NCBI GenBank assembly: GCA_937995735.1
Contig: CALKIZ010000072.1
Coordinates: forward strand, 1 to 64,000
Direction: 5' to 3'
DNA length: 64,000 bases
Source: an uncultured Neomegalonema sp.
Lineage (GTDB): Bacteria; Pseudomonadota; Alphaproteobacteria; Rhodobacterales; Rhodobacteraceae
The translations under genes were made by a program, and so were the position numbers. The notes under the pieces were generated by a model. That model was not told the DNA's origin and ran no database searches. It saw only the letters and a program-made list of their open reading frames with translations. Below are positions 28,057 through 37,263 of the stretch, piece after piece; positions within the stretch are counted from its first letter, which is position 1; each line of letters starts with the position of its first letter.

Positions 28057-28848
28057 TTATTCGACGCCCAACTTTGCCAAGGCAGCTTCGACACGTGGCG
28101 TATCTATTGGATTATTTAATTCCCAAAAAACGCGCCCCGGTGCTTCGACCTCGACGCATTGGACCGGAACGCCGTTTTCGAGAAACCGCAATTGCTCTAA
28201 CCCTTCGAGCGCCTCCAAAGGACCGGGCTTCCAACTGACATATTGTTCGAGCGCCGCTTGCGTATAGGCATAAAGGCCGACGTGATGGAAGACAGGAACC
28301 ATACCACTATCAACGATCTCATGACCAACGTAAGGGATCACTTCTTTCGAGAAATAAAGGCCGTTTCCGCCAGCGCCGAACACCGCCGTCGTACCGCCAA
28401 CACGCCCTGCTTTGCGGTCTTCGATGAAATTACGATATGTCTCAGTATCACACCGCAAAACGGGTGTTGCAACTTGTGCCCCGTTTTTCATGGCATCAAT
28501 AAGCGCCTCAACAAACCAGGGCGGCGTCAGCGGCGCATCACCTTGCAAGTTCACCACGATGTCAGGGTTATCCAATCTCGATAGCGCATCATGACAGCGC
28601 GCCGTACCGTTTTCGCAATCCGAAGAGGTCATAACGACCTCAGCCCCGAAACCGCCAGCCGCATCCGCAATCCGATCATCATCTGTCGCCACAACAACGC
28701 GCGACACACCGGAGACCTCGCTTGCGGCTTCCCAAGCCCGTTGAATCAAAGATTTGGAAATCCCCGTTGCGCCTCTTAAAGGGGCAAGCGGTTTTCCGGG
28801 AAAGCGCGTCGATTGATAACGGGCGGGAATGACAATCGCGACCTTCAC
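28057..28848 (-). CDS. kdsB: 3-deoxy-manno-octulosonate cytidylyltransferase
   Basis: Activates KDO as CMP-KDO for lipopolysaccharide inner core synthesis. The 263-residue protein begins IVIPARYQSTRFPGKPLAPL, the CTP-binding loop. It contains VVATDDDRIADA and VVNLQGDAPLTPPWFVEALI; the usual QGDEPL appears here as QGDAPL. FHHVGLYAYTQAALEQYVSWKPGPLE is diagnostic of KdsB, and the end LNNPIDTPRVEAAL fits. It begins one base after the cobO stop on the same strand. Its presence shows that the organism makes KDO-containing LPS. Confidence 0.94.
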   Translation of the reverse strand: MKVAIVIPARYQSTRFPGKPLAPLRGATGISKSLIQRAWEAASEVSGVSRVVVATDDDRIADAAGGFGAEVVMTSSDCENGTARCHDALSRLDNPDIVVNLQGDAPLTPPWFVEALIDAMKNGAQVATPVLRCDTETYRNFIEDRKAGRVGGTTAVFGAGGNGLYFSKEVIPYVGHEIVDSGMVPVFHHVGLYAYTQAALEQYVSWKPGPLEALEGLEQLRFLENGVPVQCVEVEAPGRVFWELNNPIDTPRVEAALAKLGVE

Positions 28849-28849
28849 A

Positions 28850-29464
28850 TCAGAACTCCACGCCGATTTGCGCTTTAATCCCGGATCGGAACGGATGCTT
28901 AATAAGCTCCATCTCAGTCACCAAATCAGCCGCCTCGATCAGTTCTTCTTTCGCATTCCGTCCTGTGAGAACGACGTGAGTCATTTCCGGTTTTTCTTCG
29001 AGCAGGAATTTGACGACCTCGTTGATGTCCAGATAATCATAACGCAGCGCGATATTGATCTCGTCCAATAGGACCATTTTATTGGCCGGATCGCGGATCA
29101 ACTCTTTTGCTTTTTCCCAAGCCGCCGCCGCCATTTCCATATCGCGGGATTTATCTTGAGTTTCCCAGGTGAACCCCTCACCCATCGTGTGAAATTGACA
29201 CGCATCCGAAAACTTCGCAAGGATCAAGTCACGTTCGCCCGTTGACATGCCACCCTTGATGAATTGCACCACGGCGCAAGGCATTTCATGAGCTATGCAA
29301 CGGAAGATCATCCCAAAAGCAGCAGTGCTTTTCCCTTTACCCTTGCCGGTATGGACGACGACCAAACCTTTTTGGTCCGTCTTTGTCGCCATGATTTTAT
29401 CACGAGCAGTTTTCTTCTTTGCCATCTTCGCAGCATGGCGTGCAGCGTCGTCAGTATCGGTCAT
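28850..29464 (-). CDS. cobO: Cob(I)yrinic acid a,c-diamide adenosyltransferase CobO
   Basis: Corrinoid adenosyltransferase of the CobO/BtuR family, transferring adenosyl from ATP to Co(I) corrinoid. The 204-residue protein has the P-loop HTGKGKGKSTAAFG (about 35-48), the QFIKGG segment, and MVLLDEINIALRYDYL with VVLTGRNAKEELIEAADLVTEM near the end. A short Lys-rich N-terminal extension (about 1-28) precedes the conserved core. A good AAGGAGAG ribosome site lies just upstream. It is on the minus strand with the other cobalamin genes of this window but separated from them by the lipoprotein and sigma-factor genes. No riboswitch was seen directly before it. Confidence 0.95.
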   Translation of the reverse strand: MTDTDDAARHAAKMAKKKTARDKIMATKTDQKGLVVVHTGKGKGKSTAAFGMIFRCIAHEMPCAVVQFIKGGMSTGERDLILAKFSDACQFHTMGEGFTWETQDKSRDMEMAAAAWEKAKELIRDPANKMVLLDEINIALRYDYLDINEVVKFLLEEKPEMTHVVLTGRNAKEELIEAADLVTEMELIKHPFRSGIKAQIGVEF

Positions 29465-29489
29465 GACGTCTCTCCTTAATGTCTCATTG

Positions 29490-30554
29490 TTACTGAGATG
29501 TCAGAGAGGCAGCCTTTCCGCAAACGACTTTTGGAAAATTGATGGCATCCAATGCACCAGGGGTTGGCTGTATCGTTAAAACACCTCTACCGGAGCATAG
29601 CGTCATAAGCACCTCAAAATCGCCGACATCTATTGCCGAGTCAACCTCACCGGCGCGCACGAGTGCCATTGCATCGTCCCATCCCAGTGTCCCTGAGGCA
29701 TCCGCTTTGGATTGTTCGAGCGAATCCGCAACAGGCAGAGCGGCTTCAGCGGCTTGGATATTCGCCGTACCCAGAGACGCGGGGATCGTTCCCAGAGGAA
29801 TAGCAACCTCTGCTGTTAATGGTGATGGCACTGCCGTGGGCGTCGAGTCTTGCGACGTACGCGGCGCCGTAAGAGACGGCAATGCAACAGCGCGAATAGA
29901 CGGAGGTGTGGGCAATGGCGCAGCGGGTTGTATCACCACTGGAGAAACTACTGCTGGTGTCGCTGTGGTGACATCGACCAATGGACGTCGGATAGGTTTT
30001 GGCGACGCTGTAATGGGTCGACGTAACGGCCTCGGCGAAGTTGTCACTGAGCGGTTCGTTGGTCGTTGAACTACTGCCGCTTTAACTTCCGTTGGCACGC
30101 GCACAGGGGGCGATTTGTAGAGAACAGGCTTCGTCTTTTGTGCTTTTACAACGGCTCCGGGAGCTTCGTCAGGTTTTGGTTTAGCCAATGCGAGCGCAAG
30201 CGAATCCTGATTTGATCGGTTATTATGTTGCGAACTCTCTTGGCTCGGTCCGGATCTTCTCACAGGAATAGAGCGGTCAATAATGGCATCACCCGGAGCG
30301 CGCCCATCATAGCGAGAAAAAGTTGCGACGGGTGGGAGTGATTGCTCTTGAGGCAGTGTTTCAATGTTTTGCGGCACTGCCCGCAATTCCGATAAACGTG
30401 GTTGACCGGGCGTTTTACTTGGGATGTTAGCAACAGTTTGCACAGTGTCGGGAATAGTTATGTCCTGAACAACCGCCGACTCACCAACTGGCCTCGCACA
30501 TGCGCTCAACGCAATACAGGCTACGATAATTCCTGTGGCGGGATAGACACGCAT
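29490..30554 (-). CDS. Proline-rich lipoprotein of unknown function
   Basis: Not recognised. From the ATG at 30554 the 354-residue product has a lipoprotein signal: MRVYPATGIIVACIALSAC with the lipobox LSAC and Cys19 as the likely lipidated residue. A long low-complexity region follows (about 30-280), rich in Pro, Ala, Ser and Thr with repeated RRPI/KP elements, suggesting an extended periplasmic linker. The C-terminal 75 residues look folded: GTLGWDDAMALVRAGEVDSA then LMTLCSGRGVLTIQPTP, with two cysteines. The upstream ATG at 30584 would spoil the signal peptide. It lies between the vWA gene and cobO on one strand. Confidence 0.7.
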   Translation of the reverse strand: MRVYPATGIIVACIALSACARPVGESAVVQDITIPDTVQTVANIPSKTPGQPRLSELRAVPQNIETLPQEQSLPPVATFSRYDGRAPGDAIIDRSIPVRRSGPSQESSQHNNRSNQDSLALALAKPKPDEAPGAVVKAQKTKPVLYKSPPVRVPTEVKAAVVQRPTNRSVTTSPRPLRRPITASPKPIRRPLVDVTTATPAVVSPVVIQPAAPLPTPPSIRAVALPSLTAPRTSQDSTPTAVPSPLTAEVAIPLGTIPASLGTANIQAAEAALPVADSLEQSKADASGTLGWDDAMALVRAGEVDSAIDVGDFEVLMTLCSGRGVLTIQPTPGALDAINFPKVVCGKAASLTSQ

Positions 30555-30670
30555 AACAGTTACTCCGAAATATCTTCGCAACACTCATAGCAATATTTCG
30601 AGCGTCACGAAAGGGATGTGCGTCTTCTCAGAGGAAAACGGACATCCATTAAGTGGCATTTAAGCATCAA

Positions 30671-32914
30671 TCACCGATTGCCATCGAGTGATTTTGCCAA
30701 TCGAACAAGGTTAATAAATTCAGAGCGGTATCCGAATTCATCTTTCCCCTTTGACGAACTCGCGAGCTTGATGAGATCGTCATAACCGTATTCGCCCAAC
30801 CGTGAGCTGCCACGAAGCATCTGAGCAAATGCCGCAACCGAAGCCGCAAAGCGTGTTTCTTGATCCGCAGCATCAAGATTATCAGACTCGTCCAGTGCAT
30901 CGACGGATCGGCTGATCAACTTACTGGTATTCTCATTAGGCAATTTATAGCGAATTTTGACAAAGGCATATTCGTCGCTCGCATCGGTATCCGTTACGGG
31001 TTGAGTCTCCGCTTCGACGTAGCGCAAATCGTTGACCAATTCCGCAGGCGACCCTTTTGGCGTTAGCTCGTAAATTGCAGTAACCGTATGGCCTGAGCCG
31101 ATCTCGCCCGCATCAACTTTATCGTTGTTGAAGTCTTCGCGCTTCAGGGCGCGGGTTTCATATCCGATCAAGCGGTACTCATTGATTTGCGCCGGATTGA
31201 ACTCGACCTGAATTTTCACATCCTTCGCGATTGGCAGCAACGCGCCCCCTGCTTCATCAGCAAGAACCTTCCGCGCCTCGGACAATGTGTCGATATAGGC
31301 GGCTACACCATTACCGTTCTGCGCAAGCGTTTGCATGAGGTGATCGTTGTAGTTGCCCATGCCGAAACCGAGCACCGATAGAAAGACGCCGCTTTTACGT
31401 TTCTTCTCAACATATGTTTGCACCTCGCCCGGCGTAGAAAACCCGACATTGAAATCACCATCGGTCGCGAGGATCACACGGTTGATGCCGTCCTCATCGA
31501 AACTTTCTTGAGCTTTATTATATGCCAGTTCAAGACCCGCCGCTCCTGCGGTCGAACCACCTGCGCGCAAACGATCAAAAGCGGCAATGATCTTTGAGCG
31601 CTCATTTGCCGGGGTTGGCTCCAGCACTGTGCCCGCACTGCCCGCGTAAGTGACAATCGACACCGTGTCGTTTTCATCCAACGTATCAAGCAGCAGTTTA
31701 AAGCTGTTGATCAGCAGCGGCAGTTTATTCGGGTTGCTCATCGAACCCGATGTGTCGATCAACAGCACAATATTGGAATTCGGCCGCGCATCGGCAGGAG
31801 GCGTGTATCCCTTGATCCCGATATGCATCAACTTGGTATCCGCGTTCCACGGCGTTGGTGTCACGGTTACATTCGCTTTGAACGGTTCCTTTGCATCCGT
31901 CGGCGCTTCATACTGATAGGGAAAATAGTTGATCAGTTCTTCGACGCGAACACTGGCTGGATTAGGGAGTTGGCCCCGGTTCAATGACGCCCGCATAAAC
32001 GAATAAGACGCGGTATCGACATCGACTGAGAATGTTGAAACAGGGTTGGTAGCGCTTTGTAGCGTCTGATAATCAGAAAATTTTTCAAAACGATCACGAC
32101 CTTGAGCCTGAGCGGTGTTTATCGGTTGATCAGACGGTGTTACGCGCGAGACAACTTCAGCTTCTTCAGAGTCTTGAATTGTCGTCGTTCGAATTGTAGC
32201 CGACGGCTGCGGTGCGACCACGGCAGAGGCCGCGCTTGGCGCGGCAATATCAACGTTCTCTGCAACCTTGCGTGATGCAGAAACGATAACATTATCGCTT
32301 TCAGAAAAACTCTCAACAGCTGCGGGAGGCTCAGCTTCAAGTTCAGGAAGCGCAGCGGCGGCAAATGAGTCAGTCAACGCATCGGCAGGGCTTGATTTAC
32401 CGACCGGTTGCCGCACTAAGGTTTCTAATTTTGCTTGATCGACTCTTAGTGCATCGGCGTTTGAAAAATTTGTATTCAACTCACCTTTGATATTTGGAAG
32501 GACAACGAGAGCGGCGAGTCCCGCTGCAACGGCTGTACCGCCAAACATCATGTTGATCGTTGGAAGTCTGCTGGTCATGGATCGTCTCCGGACTTTCGTA
32601 CCCCCTCGGGGTGCGTTCTGTCCTTTGAGACGGCGGTAAGAGTCTGATCCTTGGGAGTTTTTCAGGTTTTTTTCAGATGTACCGACAGTCTGCTCTTTTT
32701 CGACAGAGGCTTCGCCTGTCGCTTTTACTGTTTCATCCTTGATGTCATCTGACCGCAAAGGAGTAACAAGTGCCGACGGTCTATTCTCAGTTTGCGCTCC
32801 AGAGAATTCTTCCTCGAACGCGGCCATCGCTGCATTCATACCTTTTGCTCGGGCAACCAAACGCGGTTCGGCGTTGTGCAGCTCATCGCGAAGGCGCTTC
32901 ATTTCGTCAGTCAT
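30671..32914 (-). CDS. Membrane-anchored von Willebrand A domain protein (YfbK type), possible anti-sigma factor
   Basis: The 747-residue product starts at the ATG that overlaps the sigma-factor stop (ATGA). Residues 1-110 are charged and cytoplasmic in character. A basic patch (KVRRRSMTSR, 108-117) and one membrane helix (about 119-140) follow. The periplasmic part has a variable linker, the YfbK-type N-domain (about 275-370), a vWA domain with MIDAS DTSGS (387-391) and ATDGD, and a DUF3520-type C-terminus. Oddly, the linker holds DNVIVSASRKVAEN (about 207-220), which looks like the start of a TonB-dependent receptor plug. Translational coupling to an ECF sigma gene and the inside-out layout suggest anti-sigma activity; that is inference. 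Confidence 0.85.
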   Translation of the reverse strand: MTDEMKRLRDELHNAEPRLVARAKGMNAAMAAFEEEFSGAQTENRPSALVTPLRSDDIKDETVKATGEASVEKEQTVGTSEKNLKNSQGSDSYRRLKGQNAPRGGTKVRRRSMTSRLPTINMMFGGTAVAAGLAALVVLPNIKGELNTNFSNADALRVDQAKLETLVRQPVGKSSPADALTDSFAAAALPELEAEPPAAVESFSESDNVIVSASRKVAENVDIAAPSAASAVVAPQPSATIRTTTIQDSEEAEVVSRVTPSDQPINTAQAQGRDRFEKFSDYQTLQSATNPVSTFSVDVDTASYSFMRASLNRGQLPNPASVRVEELINYFPYQYEAPTDAKEPFKANVTVTPTPWNADTKLMHIGIKGYTPPADARPNSNIVLLIDTSGSMSNPNKLPLLINSFKLLLDTLDENDTVSIVTYAGSAGTVLEPTPANERSKIIAAFDRLRAGGSTAGAAGLELAYNKAQESFDEDGINRVILATDGDFNVGFSTPGEVQTYVEKKRKSGVFLSVLGFGMGNYNDHLMQTLAQNGNGVAAYIDTLSEARKVLADEAGGALLPIAKDVKIQVEFNPAQINEYRLIGYETRALKREDFNNDKVDAGEIGSGHTVTAIYELTPKGSPAELVNDLRYVEAETQPVTDTDASDEYAFVKIRYKLPNENTSKLISRSVDALDESDNLDAADQETRFAASVAAFAQMLRGSSRLGEYGYDDLIKLASSSKGKDEFGYRSEFINLVRLAKSLDGNR

Positions 32915-33480
32915 TGAGCAGCCTCCTTTGCTTGTGTAGCCATCGCCCTTAATTTCTTTCGCACCTCCGACATGCGCCATGCCACAGTGCCCTCTGCTAC
33001 GCCCAAAACTTTCGCGGCTTCGGCATGGCTCAAATCATCACCCAAAACGAGCGCGGCAGTCTCACGCAGATCGTCACTTAGGCTTTCGAGTGCAACCCGT
33101 AACCAATGGAGTCGCGCCTCGGTATCCGCCGCCTCGCCTCTTGCAAGCTCGGACACTTCCGCAAACCCCGAAGCCGTACGCGAGCGTGTCGCGGCACGCC
33201 GCAAAGCATCGCGGCTCGCGTTCAGAGTCACGGTATGCAGCCACGTCGTAAACCGGGACTCGCCACGCCAGTTGCGCAGCTTTGACGGCATCGCTGTCCA
33301 AACCTCTTGAGTCACGTCTTCTGCTTCCGCCTCATTTCGGACGACTCCGAGCGATACACGATAAACACGATCATAGTGACGATCCAACAACTCACGGAAC
33401 GCTTGCGAATCACCCGCAGACGCCCGCTTCGCAAGGCTTTCATCGCTCTCAGACCCATCCATTTCGACAGTGAGACGCAT
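32911..33480 (-). CDS. ECF-type RNA polymerase sigma factor
   Basis: Extracytoplasmic-function sigma-70 factor of about 189 residues. Region 2 is shown by FRELLDRHYDRVYRVSLGVV and AEDVTQEVWTAMPSKL, with FTTWLHTVTLNASRDALRR as region 2.4. Region 4 is shown by LRETAALVLGDDLSHAEAAKVLGVAEGTVAWRMSEVRKKLR. The linker between the regions contains no extra domain. ATG at 33480 is preferred to the GTG one codon earlier. The stop overlaps the downstream membrane vWA protein (ATGA), the usual arrangement for a sigma factor with its regulator. cobN ends 70 bases upstream on the same strand, so read-through from the B12 operon is possible. Confidence 0.92.
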   Translation of the reverse strand: MRLTVEMDGSESDESLAKRASAGDSQAFRELLDRHYDRVYRVSLGVVRNEAEAEDVTQEVWTAMPSKLRNWRGESRFTTWLHTVTLNASRDALRRAATRSRTASGFAEVSELARGEAADTEARLHWLRVALESLSDDLRETAALVLGDDLSHAEAAKVLGVAEGTVAWRMSEVRKKLRAMATQAKEAAQ

Positions 33481-33549
33481 CACACGGGGTGTTCCTTGGG
33501 TATTTTGATAGTTTTTTGCGACATGGTGGAAAGCTCAACGCACGTTCAA

Positions 33550-36500
33550 TTATGTACACAGTTCTTTCATCAGCATTGTTGCGGAATTTGAGCGCGGCGT
33601 CCACATGCCACGTTCCTGCGCTTCGGCAAATCGGTTCGCAATTTCGCGTAGTGCCGCCGGATTAGCATTCTCGATAAACGCGCGGGTGTCTTCATCGGTA
33701 AGCACAGCATCAAACACCAGATCAAAATGCCGGTCTTTGACGGCTTTTGTGGTTGCCGCGAAAGCGAACAGATAATCAACTGTCGCCGCGATCTCGAATG
33801 CGCCTTTATATCCGTGGCGTTTTACACCCGCGATCCATTTAGGATTGACAACACGTGAGCGGATAACCCGCCCGATCTCGTCTTCCAATGTGCGAATGAC
33901 GGGGCGTTCGGGCCGCGAATGATCATTGTGATACACAACCGGATCAGCACCCGATAGTTTAGCTACAGCCGCCGCTGCGCCGCCTTCAAACTGATAATAG
34001 TCATCGGAATCCAGCAGGTCATGTTCGCGGTTATCCTGATTTTGGATAACGGCCTCGACACCGGAGAGGCGCGTCTCCAGCGCATCCCGCGCGCTGTCTC
34101 CCATCACGCCGCCGCCATAGGCATAGCTGCCCCATTCCAGATAACTGTCCGCTAAATCACCGCGTTCGGCCCAGAGATTTTCATCTATGAGCGCTTGTAG
34201 CCCCGCGCCGTATGCTCCCGGTTTTGAGCCAAAAACCCGAAAGCCGGATTTTTGCGCATCACCGGTCCGCGCAAGATCTTCGCGATAGCGCGCGGCCATT
34301 GGATTTTGATCCTCCGGTTCATCCAAAGCCATAACAGCCCGTGCCGCACTGTCGAATAAATCCATTTGCGCGGGGAAAGCATCCCGGAAGAATCCAGAGA
34401 CCCGCAAGGTCACATCCACGCGCGGGCGATCAAGTACCTCGAGCGGAACAATCTCAAATCCGGTCACGCGCCGGTTTGCACCATCCCATTGCGGCTTGAC
34501 CCCCATCAACGCAAGACCCTGCGCGATGTCGTCTCCGCCGGTTCGCATATTGGCCGTTCCCCACGCCGTCAGGACCACACGGCGGAGCCAATCGCCTTGC
34601 TCTTGCAAATGCCGTTCAATCAGCAACGAGGCCGATGCCCAGCCAAGCGAATACGCGGCAGGTGTCGGCACTGCGCGACTATCAACGGAAAAGAAATTGC
34701 GTCCCGTCGGCAAAACATCAGGACGTCCGCGTGTTGGCGCACCGGACGGACCCGGCGCAACAAAGCGCGCGTTTAAGCCCTCAAGCGTCGCCTCAAACTC
34801 GCGCGTGCCGCAGCGTTGTAACGCTGGACGCATTGTCCCTTCAATCCAGTCTAAGACCGGATCAGAGTGCACCCCTGAAATTCGAGCGCGTTGCTCGACG
34901 AGTTGCGCGGCGAGCAGTTCTAATCTTTCAACAGTATCGCCGTTCGTGCGCCAAACTTCATCAATAAGAACAGCGAGCTTGTCGGGGCGCGGCCCTTTCC
35001 AAGCTTGTCCCATAGCGCAATCGAGGGGATCGAAATCCGCAACCGCCAGCAAATCATCCGCCAAAGCGCGGATTAATGAAGCGTCAGCGCCCTGCCCTTT
35101 GCCGCGCGGAACTCTCGCGAGGGCCACAAGCAAGTCAGTCTCTAACCGGCCTTCCGGCGCACTGCCAAAGATGTGCAAGCCATCCCGGATTTGCGCCTCT
35201 TTTAACTCACACAGATATTCATCAAGTTTCGCGAGCGCGTCCTCTTCCGACGCATCGGCAGCAATTCCGGCGTCTTCTTCCAAACCCGTTGCCGCCGTCA
35301 GCGCTCGAATTTCACCGCGCAAATGATCGAGCCTGCGCGGATCAACGCCGGAGGCTTCGTAATATTCATCAACCAAGGCTTCGAGGTCTTTGAGCGGGCC
35401 GTAAGTTTCCGCCCGTGTCAGGGGCGGCGTCAGATGATCAATAATGACAGCACTCGTGCGGCGTTTTGCCTGTGTGCCTTCACCCGGATCATTCACGATG
35501 AAGGGATAAAGATGCGGCGTTGGTCCCAGCACGGCTTCAGGGAAACAGTCTTGGGACAGCGCCAAAGCCTTACCCGGCAACCATTCTAAATTGCCGTGCT
35601 TGCCCAGATGTATAATCGCATCGGCGTTAAACTCGTGTCGTAGCCAAGCGTAAAACGCAAAGTAATTATGCGGCGGCACGAGGTCAGGCGCGTGGTAGGT
35701 TTCTTTGGGATCAATATTATACCCGCGCGCCGGTTGGATGCCGACAACGGCATTGCCAAAGCGCAAAATGGATAATGCGAAACCATCATCGGCGACAAAC
35801 GGATCATCTTCCGGTGCGCCCCACCTGTCTTCGACGCTCAACCGCAAGTCCCACGGCAGGGTTTTGTAGAACGTTTGGTAATCGGCAAGAGATAACCGCT
35901 CGCCGCCCTCACGTTCAGCCCGATCCGCGAGCCAATTCGTTGGTCCGGCCTGAACATGCTCCATTAAGTCAGCGGCGCTCGTCGGTCCCCTTTCGATCAG
36001 ATAACCAGCGCCGGACAATCTACCGAGCAGGTCAACGCAGCTCTGCGGCGTATCAAGGCCAACACCATTGGCGAGCCGTCCATCTTTGTTCGGGTAGTTG
36101 GCGAGCAAGACAGCAACATGCTTTTCAGCGTTATTCTTCCTGCCAAGCTGCGCCCAATTCGCAGCTAGCTTCGCAACGAATGAAACCCGATCCCCTTGCG
36201 CACGATAGGTCGCGATACGGCACTCGGTTGCCTCATCGAAATAAGCCTCAGACTTAAAGCTGACAGCGCGCGTCAAGACACGCCCATCGACTTCCGGCAA
36301 CGCTACATTCATCGCAATGTCACGTGCGTTCAAACCATTCAGACCTGTCGCCCAGGCTTCTTCGGTTCCACCGGAAAACACCATTTGAAAGACCGGAGCG
36401 CCCGCCGCATCGAGAGGTGTCGGGCTATGTTCGGAAGATTGCGGAGACGACACTGCAAAGCCCGTAGCATTCAAAACGACAGCGGGCGGTGCATCCTCGA

Positions 36501-37263
36501 ACACAGCCGCTAAAGTCGCCGCAGATACATCATCTTTCAACGAGGCAACGAAGATCGGGAGAGGATTTAAACCCTCTTGCATCAATGACCGAACCAGCCG
36601 GTTGACAGGGTTCAAGCCAGCGCCTTGCAACAAAGCACGATAGAAAACAATCGCCGCAACGGGCGCGCCTTCGGTCCAGTTCTCTCTAAGGATGGAAAGA
36701 TCGGCCACATCGGAACCCGGCCAATATACTCCGGCACGGAGCAAAGGTTTGGCCGCTTGCGGGCGCTCTAAGTCATCAATGATTGAACGGGCATATTTCA
36801 ATAGGTTGACGCTATTCTCCGGTCCGCCCTCAACGAAATAAGACCAAAGCGCGTGCCAGTCTTCTTCGCTGACACTCGACGCACGGCGCAAGGCTTCGTC
36901 CGGCTTGTCGTCGCCGGGTAATGCCGCGAATAGAACTCCGGCTTTTTTGAGCCGCGCAGAAAACTGCTCGATACCGTAAGGCCAATAGCCTTCGCCGCCC
37001 AAAATTCGGGCTACCACCAAGCGCGCTTTATCCGCTGTTTGGTCGAGATAGAGATCAACCGACATTGGATGCGCGAGGTGTAGAAGCGACGCCAATCGCA
37101 AAGACGGCGAGTCATCGTCGCCCAAACTATTCCGGGCTTCAGCGAGCGCAGCCAGCTCAGTATCCGCCGCAGAGATGATAATCACATCCGCAGGGGTTTG
37201 CCCTAGATCAACGGCCTCGGACCCATCGGAAACTTCACCCGGTTGCGCGAGCAGTAAATGCAT
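33550..37263 (-). CDS. cobN: Cobaltochelatase subunit CobN
   Basis: Large subunit of the ATP-dependent aerobic cobaltochelatase, which inserts Co2+ into hydrogenobyrinic acid a,c-diamide together with CobS and CobT (not in this window). At 1237 residues it is full length. The diagnostic segment IIHLGKHGNLEWLPGKALAL is present near residue 560, along with YGGGVMGDSARDALETRL toward the C-terminus and the closing MLMKEL. Magnesium chelatase BchH is related, but the cobW/bluB context favours CobN. Its start overlaps the stop of the small secreted-protein gene by one base (TAATG). It is the last gene in the riboswitch-led operon. Confidence 0.96.
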   Translation of the reverse strand: MHLLLAQPGEVSDGSEAVDLGQTPADVIIISAADTELAALAEARNSLGDDDSPSLRLASLLHLAHPMSVDLYLDQTADKARLVVARILGGEGYWPYGIEQFSARLKKAGVLFAALPGDDKPDEALRRASSVSEEDWHALWSYFVEGGPENSVNLLKYARSIIDDLERPQAAKPLLRAGVYWPGSDVADLSILRENWTEGAPVAAIVFYRALLQGAGLNPVNRLVRSLMQEGLNPLPIFVASLKDDVSAATLAAVFEDAPPAVVLNATGFAVSSPQSSEHSPTPLDAAGAPVFQMVFSGGTEEAWATGLNGLNARDIAMNVALPEVDGRVLTRAVSFKSEAYFDEATECRIATYRAQGDRVSFVAKLAANWAQLGRKNNAEKHVAVLLANYPNKDGRLANGVGLDTPQSCVDLLGRLSGAGYLIERGPTSAADLMEHVQAGPTNWLADRAEREGGERLSLADYQTFYKTLPWDLRLSVEDRWGAPEDDPFVADDGFALSILRFGNAVVGIQPARGYNIDPKETYHAPDLVPPHNYFAFYAWLRHEFNADAIIHLGKHGNLEWLPGKALALSQDCFPEAVLGPTPHLYPFIVNDPGEGTQAKRRTSAVIIDHLTPPLTRAETYGPLKDLEALVDEYYEASGVDPRRLDHLRGEIRALTAATGLEEDAGIAADASEEDALAKLDEYLCELKEAQIRDGLHIFGSAPEGRLETDLLVALARVPRGKGQGADASLIRALADDLLAVADFDPLDCAMGQAWKGPRPDKLAVLIDEVWRTNGDTVERLELLAAQLVEQRARISGVHSDPVLDWIEGTMRPALQRCGTREFEATLEGLNARFVAPGPSGAPTRGRPDVLPTGRNFFSVDSRAVPTPAAYSLGWASASLLIERHLQEQGDWLRRVVLTAWGTANMRTGGDDIAQGLALMGVKPQWDGANRRVTGFEIVPLEVLDRPRVDVTLRVSGFFRDAFPAQMDLFDSAARAVMALDEPEDQNPMAARYREDLARTGDAQKSGFRVFGSKPGAYGAGLQALIDENLWAERGDLADSYLEWGSYAYGGGVMGDSARDALETRLSGVEAVIQNQDNREHDLLDSDDYYQFEGGAAAAVAKLSGADPVVYHNDHSRPERPVIRTLEDEIGRVIRSRVVNPKWIAGVKRHGYKGAFEIAATVDYLFAFAATTKAVKDRHFDLVFDAVLTDEDTRAFIENANPAALREIANRFAEAQERGMWTPRSNSATMLMKELCT

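Noticed and set aside
34496-35326. Open frame of 276 codons on the plus strand across cobN
   Set aside because: It is a mirror of cobN codon usage; composition is Ser/Arg/Ala-rich without any motif, and cobN is unambiguous.
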